Below are positions 52,789 through 59,413 of a stretch of DNA of 64,000 bases, one piece after another (positions within the stretch are counted from its first letter, which is position 1; each line of letters starts with the position of its first letter). The position numbers were made by a program, and so were the translations under genes. The notes beneath the pieces were generated by a model. The model had not been told where the DNA came from. It searched no databases and saw only the letters and a list, made by a program, of their open reading frames with translations. Source of the DNA: Cerasicoccus frondis (GTDB lineage: Bacteria; Verrucomicrobiota; Verrucomicrobiia; Opitutales; Cerasicoccaceae); the NCBI GenBank assembly GCA_031296915.1, contig JAVDPC010000014.1, forward strand, positions 1 through 64,000, read 5' to 3'.

Positions 52789-54726
52789 ATGAGAATACAC
52801 CCCCTGAATTTGGGCGGCTTCAGTGTGTTTGCGCTGTATTTGTCTACCAGTCTTAACGCGGCGACGTTTTACGTTGATCCAGTCAACGGCAGCGCCGCTG
52901 GCGATGGCAGTGCGGGCAGCCCCTGGGCTGACTTGCAGGACGTCATCAATACCCATGTTGAATCGCAGAAACCCGCATCATACCCCTACAGCGGCTCCTT
53001 AACCGCACACAACTCAGGCGCCGCTGTCACTGCAGGCGACACGATCCAGCTTTTGTCGGGTGACCATGGTGAGATTTCACTCTACGGCTGGTATAATGCT
53101 GGCGAAATAACCATTGAAGCGGCGCCTGGTGAAATTCCAGTCTTGCGGAAGTGGGAACTCAAAGGGGGCAAAAACTGGACATTGCGCGGATTATCCATCA
53201 GCGCGGAACCATACGGAACACCAAGCACAGGGCAGTTAGTCAGCTTTGAGGGGCACGGTTGGCATGGGCCAGCTAGCGAATGCATCATCGAAGATTGCGA
53301 GGTCTACACCGCCGCCGACACCAGTAGCTGGACGGCGACGGACTGGACAAGCACTGCCGCCAGCGGCGTAAAGCTGTATGGCGACGACATGATCGCGCGC
53401 GGCAACCTAATTCGAAATATCGACTTTGGCATTTCAGTGGGTGGCGACAATGCGCTCGTTGAGTACAATGAGATCATCAATTTCTCTGGCGACGGCATGC
53501 GTGGTCTCGGAGATTACGGAGTCTTCCAATACAACCTCGTGATGAATTGCTTCGATGTGGATGGCAATCACGATGACGGTTTTCAATCCTGGTCAGATGC
53601 AGGTAGCGGCTCTGGCTCGGGAGTGGTCTATGGCATTGAGCTTCGCGGGAATGTCTTCATTGAAACCGATGATCCCACTCGCGCATTGAATGGACCATTG
53701 CAAGGGATTGGCTGCTTTGATGGCATGTTTGAAGATTGGGTCATCGAAAACAACGTGGTTATGGTTGACCAATGGCATGGCATTACATTGCTCGGCGCGA
53801 CCAACTGTGTGATCGCCAACAATACGGTTGTTGATCAGGAGCTTCGCTCTCAGCGGCCTTGGATCCAAATCGGTAACCATAAGGATGGATCGCTGAGCAG
53901 TGGAAATTTGGTGGTGAACAACATTGCCCGCAGCATCAGCTTGGTTGGATCGACGAGCAGTCACAACCTGTCCGTCGACCCTACGGATTACGCATTATAC
54001 TTCATGGATTCAGCAAACTACGATGTGCGCCTGATCAGCGGCAGCCCGGCGATAGATGCGGGCACATCAAGCAACGCTCCATCCGAAGACATTGCTGGCG
54101 ATCCGCGTCCGCAAGGGGCCGCCTACGACGCAGGTGCTTATGAATATGCACCTGCTATTAATATCGATGGGGAGTGGTCGGACACGCAACTGAATGATGA
54201 CGGCGTCGCGTCCTGGGGTGGAAATCAGTCGGCTCGCGTGGGTGGCTCGACTAGTGTGACGGAGGGCGTGATGATCTTCGTTTATCAACTGCCGACGCTT
54301 GGCGCTGGTGAAACGATCCTCGACGCGAACCTGGACTTCACGCTGCTGAGCATTGCCAACGGAACTTTTGCAGGTGAGGCCGACCTTTACGGCATTGGAT
54401 ACCGCAGCAGCAGCTCAGTGCTGGCGAGTGATTTCTACAACGGAACTTACGGCGGCGATACCGGCGCCACTGAACTTCAGCAGGGCATCATGTCGAACAC
54501 CGAACCCGTGGGCGCGATCTCAACCGACTCCAGTGGCGACTGGAACCTGACCGACTACCTCAACGCCCAATATGACAACGGTGCTGTCGGCGGCGATTAT
54601 GTCTTCCTGCGTGTGAACTCCAGCGAGACGGATCACGCACCCTATCGCTACTGGAATGTCGCAACCTCCAACCACGCTACGGTTGAATATCGGCCAGTGC
54701 TTTCCGTCGAAATCGGCGACGAGTAA
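52789..54726 (+). CDS. Secreted right-handed beta-helix protein (lyase-like)
   Basis: The 645-residue protein has a signal peptide (SVFALYLSTSLNA). It begins TFYVDPVNGSAAGDGSAGSP, the opening typical of secreted parallel beta-helix proteins. The helix spans about residues 85-425 with repeated strands (WTLRGLSISAEPYG, NALVEYNEIINFSGDG, DWVIENNVVMVDQWHGITLL, NCVIANNTVVDQ). Residues about 450-645 form a DNRLRE/beta-sandwich domain (TILDANLDFTLLSI ... RPVLSVEI) often found as a C-terminal module. It may be a polysaccharide lyase or binder (PL6-like topology), but catalytic residues cannot be assigned. A strong terminator follows. Confidence 0.8.
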   Translation: MRIHPLNLGGFSVFALYLSTSLNAATFYVDPVNGSAAGDGSAGSPWADLQDVINTHVESQKPASYPYSGSLTAHNSGAAVTAGDTIQLLSGDHGEISLYGWYNAGEITIEAAPGEIPVLRKWELKGGKNWTLRGLSISAEPYGTPSTGQLVSFEGHGWHGPASECIIEDCEVYTAADTSSWTATDWTSTAASGVKLYGDDMIARGNLIRNIDFGISVGGDNALVEYNEIINFSGDGMRGLGDYGVFQYNLVMNCFDVDGNHDDGFQSWSDAGSGSGSGVVYGIELRGNVFIETDDPTRALNGPLQGIGCFDGMFEDWVIENNVVMVDQWHGITLLGATNCVIANNTVVDQELRSQRPWIQIGNHKDGSLSSGNLVVNNIARSISLVGSTSSHNLSVDPTDYALYFMDSANYDVRLISGSPAIDAGTSSNAPSEDIAGDPRPQGAAYDAGAYEYAPAINIDGEWSDTQLNDDGVASWGGNQSARVGGSTSVTEGVMIFVYQLPTLGAGETILDANLDFTLLSIANGTFAGEADLYGIGYRSSSSVLASDFYNGTYGGDTGATELQQGIMSNTEPVGAISTDSSGDWNLTDYLNAQYDNGAVGGDYVFLRVNSSETDHAPYRYWNVATSNHATVEYRPVLSVEIGDE

Positions 54727-54752
54727 AAGTCCGTTGATTTAGTATTATGCCA

Positions 54753-54784
54753 AGCCCCGGATCTTCGCATGTCCGGGGCTTTTT
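54753..54784 (+). terminator. Intrinsic terminator
   Basis: The 9-bp perfect stem AGCCCCGGA/TCCGGGGCT with a 10-nt loop is followed by T4; it lies 26 bp after the beta-helix gene. Confidence 0.88.
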
Positions 54785-54797
54785 GCGCGCGCCAGAT

Positions 54798-54855
54798 TAG
54801 AGCAATTTTCATCTAGATTGGCCGAGTCAGGTGGGGTAGAGGTTGGATGCAGCGC
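54798..54855. repeat. Half copy of the 272-bp element (copy D)
   Basis: The first 58 bp match the element end (TAGAGCAATTTTCATCTAGA, with one change, then GGTGGGGTAGAG and GGATGCAGCGC), after which the match stops at the stop codon of the gene at 54855. Only one terminal repeat remains. Confidence 0.85.
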
Positions 54856-55598
54856 TATGATTGTTCTTTGTCGAGGAATGTCGCGATATCCGGCAGGTGT
54901 TTTTCCCAATGCCCGCTGGCTAGCCTGACCAGCCAGGGGTCCGTTGGCCGGGTGAGGTCGATGGTTTCCTCGGGTAAGTCGTCTTCATCGATCTCAAGCA
55001 GGTCAATGGCGTCGAGGTCGTCGTCGAAGGCTAGGGATAGCCGACGAGGCTGGGGTTCCAGCACGAGTGCGGGATTCTTCACACGGCCTTTTTTCACGAT
55101 CTCAAAGAGGCATGGGAAGTGTTCACTTTCAAAGGGTTTGCGGAACTCGCTAAACCATTTGTTGGGCACATCCTCGCGGCGGTTGAGCAAGACCACGTCC
55201 GAAAAGTGAATACACGCGCGATGCCAGAGCTCGAGCTTGGGCTCCTGGTGAAGCAGTTGGCAGTGCAGCACTGTGATGATGCGGGCGAGTGGCTGTTTGC
55301 TGATTTGGAGCCACTCGCTGAATGCCTCGACGGCGTCGAGAGGATTACTGCGACCGGAGGCGATGATAAAGAGTGCGACGGCTTCCTCAGGCGTCTGTAT
55401 CTGGCGCAGATCATCGTAAGTGATTAAGCGATTGGTCCCACGCGCTTCTAGTTGCTCATCAGCAGGTGAAGCCGGTTCGCTTAAAGACTGGGCGACGGCG
55501 ACCACTTCATCGTCATCAAATCCCCCTTCAATCAAATCGCGCACCACTTCCCGGCGCCCGGCGCCCTCTGCGCCCAGAATGAAATACACTTCAGCCAT
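54855..55598 (-). CDS. Degenerate CobW/P-loop-like protein
   Basis: From the ATG at 55598 the protein has 247 residues. It starts EVYFILGAEGAGRREVVRDL, where the shape of a Walker A loop is kept but the Lys-Ser/Thr is replaced by Arg-Arg-Glu. It later has HFSDVVLLNRREDVPNKW, recalling the VLLNKxD base-binding motif of CobW-type GTPases with Lys-x-Asp lost. The C-terminus is acidic (DLLEIDEDDLPEETIDLTRP). Nucleotide binding is doubtful. It follows gmk by 65 bp on the same strand. The end of a repeat element abuts its stop, so C-terminal truncation is possible. Confidence 0.65.
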   Translation of the reverse strand: MAEVYFILGAEGAGRREVVRDLIEGGFDDDEVVAVAQSLSEPASPADEQLEARGTNRLITYDDLRQIQTPEEAVALFIIASGRSNPLDAVEAFSEWLQISKQPLARIITVLHCQLLHQEPKLELWHRACIHFSDVVLLNRREDVPNKWFSEFRKPFESEHFPCLFEIVKKGRVKNPALVLEPQPRRLSLAFDDDLDAIDLLEIDEDDLPEETIDLTRPTDPWLVRLASGHWEKHLPDIATFLDKEQS

Positions 55599-55662
55599 GG
55601 AGATAATTCTGGCGTTTGCGTGCGAATTACCAAGCACGTTTTGTGGTTAGTTGGCTTAAAAA

Positions 55663-56262
55663 CTATGCACGTGCGCTACGCTCGGCCTCGTAGATGGCGG
55701 CGAGTCGGGCGAAGTCTTCATCCTTGGCGCCACTGATGATCACGTGGTCGTAGTGGACGGCCTCTTCGAGCTCATTAATGGCGGTTTTAATGCGGCGCTG
55801 AATCTCGGCGTCGTCGTCACTTTGTCGGTGTTCCAGGCGTTCACGAACTTGCTCGGGGGTGATCTGGATGAAGACTGTGACTACGCGGCCACGCAGAGCC
55901 TCGTTGTCTTGAGACGCCTTACGGTAGGTCGCAGCGCCCTGGACGTCGACATTCAGCAGCAGGTCGACTCCGGCGCGAAGCTTGGCGTCGATCTCGCGCT
56001 TGAGGGAGCCGTAGTAGCGGCCATGCACTTGCGCGTGCTCGTAGAATTCCCCGTTGTCGATCATTTGCTGGAACTGTTCCGGCGGGAAGAAATAGTAGTC
56101 GACGCCATCCCTTTCACCGGGCCGGGGGTCGCGACTGGTGGAGGTGATGACGCGGCCAATCGTGTCGTAGTTCTTCAGCATGCGGTCGCAGACGGTGGTT
56201 TTACCGCTGCCCGCAGGACCAGATACGACGAGCATGAGTCCGGATGAAGCTTGGGGTTCCAT
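55663..56262 (-). CDS. gmk: Guanylate kinase
   Basis: Converts GMP and ATP to GDP and ADP. The 199-residue protein has P-loop LMLVVSGPAGSGKTTVCDRM, GMP-binding ITSTSRDPRPGERDGVDYYF, FYEHAQVHGRYYGSLKREID, and VDLLLNVDVQGAATYRKASQ. All are standard. Cytoplasmic, essential in most bacteria. The codon start at 56262 gives the common short N-terminus. Neighbour: the CobW-like gene downstream. Confidence 0.97.
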   Translation of the reverse strand: MEPQASSGLMLVVSGPAGSGKTTVCDRMLKNYDTIGRVITSTSRDPRPGERDGVDYYFFPPEQFQQMIDNGEFYEHAQVHGRYYGSLKREIDAKLRAGVDLLLNVDVQGAATYRKASQDNEALRGRVVTVFIQITPEQVRERLEHRQSDDDAEIQRRIKTAINELEEAVHYDHVIISGAKDEDFARLAAIYEAERSARA

Positions 56263-56399
56263 GTCCGGAAAATGAGGGGGAGAGGGTAAAGTTTAAAGGA
56301 AAAAGGGAACTGCAAAAAAGAATCTCCCCCTTAGATTTGGTGGTGCTCCCTGCTTGGCTCGCTGAGGGGCATCTCATTCCCCAGTTCCACTCAACTGGC

Positions 56400-56418
56400 A
56401 TTTGCACACGGTGCAAAT
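56400..56418. repeat. Mini-palindrome ATTTGCAC-ACG-GTGCAAAT
   Basis: A perfect 8-bp-arm hairpin with a 3-nt loop between a membrane protein gene and gmk. Third copy of the ATTTGCxC-NNN-GxGCAAAT family. Confidence 0.8.
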
Positions 56419-56445
56419 CCTTGGAAGCAACGGGCTGTTGCCTGC

Positions 56446-56985
56446 TTAGTAGGTGAACGACGTGACCACGAGCAACACGCCGTAAGCCATGAATGCGCCC
56501 CCAAAAAGCTTGGGGCGTTTGGGTTGAGCCCATAGCCACTCAAACAGATCACGCATGAGATAGGGCATTGTTCCAATGAACATTGCGGCAATGATCAGGA
56601 GATAGACCAGCGAGACCAGGAGCAGTCGCTGGGGCACTTCATATTGCATGTAAGCAGCCCCAAGCAGTGGGCTTGCGCTCAGCAGAATCAGTCCGGCCAG
56701 TCCTCGCACCGCCAGAAAATCTGGAGTGTAGACAAAGGCTCCCAAAGCGGCGGCCCCAAAGATTGCGAGCATGATCACTTTGTAGTCGCCAAAATCGGCT
56801 TTGCCCAACTGGCTTACGTGCCAGAGGAACCAGAGGGCGGCCCCGCCAAATAGCACAATGGCCGCAGGCTTCGAGCGCAGTAGGGTGAATGCGCGCTTTT
56901 GCACCGCTGGCCCGCCTTTAAAAAAAGGTAGGCCCCACGCGATCAGCACAAGGCCGGTCAAAAGGGTTGCTAGAAAAAGCGACAT
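56446..56985 (-). CDS. Small multi-spanning membrane protein
   Basis: From the ATG at 56985 the protein has 179 residues with about six hydrophobic segments (LFLATLLTGLVLIAWGLPFF, AIVLFGGAALWFLWHV, VIMLAIFGAAALGAFV, LAGLILLSASPLLGAAY, LLLVSLVYLLIIAAMFIG, GGAFMAYGVLLVVTSF). No family recognised. A GTG at 56997 is an alternative start. It sits upstream of gmk on the same strand, separated by 183 bp that include a mini-palindrome. Confidence 0.75.
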   Translation of the reverse strand: MSLFLATLLTGLVLIAWGLPFFKGGPAVQKRAFTLLRSKPAAIVLFGGAALWFLWHVSQLGKADFGDYKVIMLAIFGAAALGAFVYTPDFLAVRGLAGLILLSASPLLGAAYMQYEVPQRLLLVSLVYLLIIAAMFIGTMPYLMRDLFEWLWAQPKRPKLFGGAFMAYGVLLVVTSFTY

Positions 56986-57199
56986 GAAGCCAAGCACGAT
57001 GGGGAATGCCGGGCCTCATGGAAAGCCAAAAAAGAGTCGGGTATTCATGAGCCCTCAGCCCTAGCTTCAGGGGCCGGGACTGGATCTTTTTCTAGAGTTT
57101 TTGGCTCATTTGTGAGACTCGGGGCTAAATACCCTTTGCTCTTTGCCGATAGGAGTCACCAGTCACAACTTTTCCATGTTCCTATCGAATCAAGATTCT

Positions 57200-57409
57200 A
57201 TGTCTAATGATGCTCAGTCGAACTCACCTGATGAGTTGTCGCCGAAGCAGCGCTTTGAATTAGAGCGTTGGGCGCGACTGCATGGCATGTCGGTGGAGGA
57301 GTTCTTGAGTAACAATATTGCCGAACAGCAGCGCATTTTTCGCAACCACAAAAGCAAAAGCGCTCACTCCGAAGGCGATAGCGATGTGAAACGGGTTGCC
57401 CGAGGCTAA
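57200..57409 (+). CDS. Small protein of unknown function
   Basis: From the ATG at 57200 the protein has 69 residues, hydrophilic, with a helical core (SPKQRFELERWARLHGMSVE EF pattern). No signal or membrane segment. The stop TAA is the first triplet of an inverted-repeat end. A longer frame from 57143 is possible. Reality is moderately likely given the helical composition. Confidence 0.5.
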   Translation: MSNDAQSNSPDELSPKQRFELERWARLHGMSVEEFLSNNIAEQQRIFRNHKSKSAHSEGDSDVKRVARG

Positions 57410-57432
57410 AGCGCTTTTCATCTAACTTGGCC
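57407..57432. repeat. Solo end of the inverted-repeat element (variant, copy F)
   Basis: TAAAGCGCTTTTCATCTAAC followed by TTGGCC, identical over 26 bp to the variant end at 16118-16143 (minus strand). It exactly fills the space between two convergent stop codons: TAA of the left gene is its first triplet and the right gene's stop begins at its last base. Confidence 0.8.
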
Positions 57433-57632
57433 TACAGATCGATTGTATAATCCGATTTCGGTGGATTTAGGACGCTTCCGTTTTGTACTGCGCCCGATTT
57501 TTCCAACTGCCCCGCACCTGCACTCATGGCTTTGCGCGCCTTGGCTTCCTGCGCCTTTTGTTCGGCGGTGGGTTCTGTTGTGGCGCAGGCGGTGAGCAGC
57601 GCAGCGGCGATTAAGGCGAGGGCAAACTTCAT
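57432..57632 (-). CDS. Small lipoprotein
   Basis: From the ATG at 57632 the protein has 66 residues: MKFALALIAAALLTACATT is a lipoprotein signal with lipobox LTAC, followed by a Lys/Glu/Ala-rich helix and a short tail. The start overlaps the tesA stop (ATGA), so translation is coupled. Function unknown. The stop abuts the repeat end at 57407-57432. Confidence 0.75.
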   Translation of the reverse strand: MKFALALIAAALLTACATTEPTAEQKAQEAKARKAMSAGAGQLEKSGAVQNGSVLNPPKSDYTIDL

Positions 57633-58315
57633 AGTTGTGGTGAGTCGGTTGTGAGCAGTGGTTGAATGATGGGCCAAAGGTTGTCGGCGATGATTTGCTG
57701 TCCCTTGGCGTTCGGGTGCATGCCGTCGGCCAGGTTAAGCTCCGGGTCGCCCGCCACGCCATCGAGCAAAAACGGGATCAGCACGGCGTCGTTTGCCTCA
57801 GCCAGCGCGACATAGGCATTGGCGAATTCCTCGCGGTAAGCCTCGCCCATGTTCGGCGGCATGAACATCCTTGCGACGACGAGCTGCACATCCGGGTAGC
57901 GCGCTTTGAGTGTATCCAGGATCGCTTGCAAATTCTCCTGCATGTTGGCGACGGGCAGTCCGCGGAGCCCGTCGTTGGACCCCAGCGCGAGCACGAACAC
58001 ATCGATGTTCTGCTTCTTGCGAGTCAGTCCTGCCAGGGCCCAGTTGAGGCGAGCTAGGCCGCCGGCCGAGGTTTCACCACTCACGGCGGACGCGACTACC
58101 TCGTAGTCCGACTGCAAGCCGTCAGCCTCGACTTTTTGTTGGAGCAGCGCCGGGTAGCCCTGATCGGGATCGAGCCCGTAGGCTGCAGTCAGGCTATCGC
58201 CGTAAAAGACCACGGCTGCAGGCTTGGCGAGGGCCCCGAGCGGCGCTGCTAAGAGGAGAAGCGAGGCAAAAAAGCGATGGAACCAGTTGGCGCCCTGCGT
58301 GTTGTTTAACATCAT
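57629..58315 (-). CDS. tesA: Periplasmic SGNH esterase/lysophospholipase TesA-like
   Basis: The 228-residue protein has a signal peptide (FHRFFASLLLLAAPLGALA). The SGNH blocks are all present: VVFYGDSLTAAYGLDPDQGY (Ser), SAVSGETSAGG (Gly), VFVLALGSNDGLRGLPVANM (Asn) and LADGMHPNAKGQQIIADN (Asp, His). It closely follows the TesA/arylesterase pattern, with thioesterase, esterase and lysophospholipase activity in E. coli. It is divergent from the YbbA-like ATPase, the same arrangement as in E. coli. Confidence 0.93.
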   Translation of the reverse strand: MMLNNTQGANWFHRFFASLLLLAAPLGALAKPAAVVFYGDSLTAAYGLDPDQGYPALLQQKVEADGLQSDYEVVASAVSGETSAGGLARLNWALAGLTRKKQNIDVFVLALGSNDGLRGLPVANMQENLQAILDTLKARYPDVQLVVARMFMPPNMGEAYREEFANAYVALAEANDAVLIPFLLDGVAGDPELNLADGMHPNAKGQQIIADNLWPIIQPLLTTDSPQL

Positions 58316-58354
58316 CGTTTGCAAAAGAGTCTGAAGCGTGTTCCTAAATTAGCA

Positions 58355-59053
58355 ATGCCGGATAACCAACCAACACCCGCCAGCGCGCCCGTGCTGGAAG
58401 CCATCGACGTGCGCAAGAGCTACCAGGCTGCCCACGGAACGCTGGAGATCCTGAAGGGCGTCAACTTCACCATCGGCGCTGGCGAGACGCTGGCCATTGT
58501 TGGCCCGTCCGGCTGTGGTAAGACAACGCTTTTGGGGCTTTGTGCCGGACTCGATAACCCGACCTCAGGTTCGATCAAGTTGGAGGGCGTCGCCTGGGAA
58601 AGCCTCACGGAGGACGGTCGCGCCAAGCTCCGCAACGAGCACGTGGGCTTCGTATTTCAAAACTTTCAGTTGATCCCGACCCTTACCGCGCGGGAAAACG
58701 TGCTGGCCCCGCTCGAGCTGCGTGGCGAACGCGGCGTGGAAAAGAAAGCGCTTGAGTGGCTGGACAAAGTCGGCCTCGTCGACCGCGAGGACCATTACCC
58801 GATCCAACTCTCCGGCGGCGAGCAACAGCGCGTGGCGCTGGCCCGCGCGTTCATTAACGACCCGAAAATTCTCTTTGCTGACGAGCCCACGGGCAACCTC
58901 GACCCCGAGACCGGCGAGCGCATCGAGCACCTCCTTTTCGACCTCAACCGCGACCATGGCGCAACGCTGGTCCTCGTCACCCACGACCTCGACCTCGCAA
59001 ATCGCTGTCAACGCAGCCTCCGCGTCCGCGATGGGCAAATCGTTCAACTGTAA
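58355..59053 (+). CDS. ybbA: ABC transporter ATPase, YbbA/LolD type
   Basis: From the ATG at 58355 the protein has 232 residues. Motifs: Walker A LAIVGPSGCGKTTLLGLCAG, Q-loop VGFVFQNFQLIPTLTARENV, signature LSGGEQQRVALARAFINDPK, Walker B ILFADEPTGNLDPETGERIE and H-loop LVLVTHDLDLANRC. This is the MacB/LolD/YbbA class that pairs with FtsX-like permeases. The permease lies just downstream after a small VOC gene. An upstream TTG at 58319 would give 12 more residues. Confidence 0.92.
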   Translation: MPDNQPTPASAPVLEAIDVRKSYQAAHGTLEILKGVNFTIGAGETLAIVGPSGCGKTTLLGLCAGLDNPTSGSIKLEGVAWESLTEDGRAKLRNEHVGFVFQNFQLIPTLTARENVLAPLELRGERGVEKKALEWLDKVGLVDREDHYPIQLSGGEQQRVALARAFINDPKILFADEPTGNLDPETGERIEHLLFDLNRDHGATLVLVTHDLDLANRCQRSLRVRDGQIVQL

Positions 59054-59062
59054 AGAAGCGCC

Positions 59063-59413
59063 ATGGAGTTGAATCTAATCGTATTGCGATCACCAGACCC
59101 GGAGAAGTTAGCCAAGTTTTACGAGACGCTTTTGGACCGTCCGCTGCCAAAGCACCGCCACGGGAAGGGGCCGGAGCATTTTGGAACTCAGTTGGGGAAG
59201 GTTGTCTTTGAAATCTACCCGCAGCGCGATGAGAATGACGCGACTGCATGCCTGCGCTTCGGGCTCGCTGTGGCGGATGTCGACCAAGTCTTCTCGGTCG
59301 TTGAAGCCAGTGGCGGGAAAATTGTTTCGCCGCCCAAAAAATCGGAATGGGGGCGTCGCATGGTCATCGACGACCCGGATGGGCACCGCATCGAAATCAC
59401 CGCCGCTTCCTGA
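59063..59413 (+). CDS. VOC/glyoxalase-fold protein
   Basis: The 116-residue protein has the single VOC module: LIVLRSPDPEKLAKFYETLL, HFGTQLGKVVFEIYPQRDE, LRFGLAVADVDQVFSVVEAS and RMVIDDPDGHRIEITAAS. Metal ligand candidates are Glu in FEIYP and IEIT. VOC proteins include glyoxalase I, dioxygenases and resistance proteins; substrate unknown. It is placed between the YbbA-like ATPase (9-bp gap) and permease genes, overlapping the latter (TGATG), so all three are one operon. That insertion is unusual. Confidence 0.88.
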   Translation: MELNLIVLRSPDPEKLAKFYETLLDRPLPKHRHGKGPEHFGTQLGKVVFEIYPQRDENDATACLRFGLAVADVDQVFSVVEASGGKIVSPPKKSEWGRRMVIDDPDGHRIEITAAS

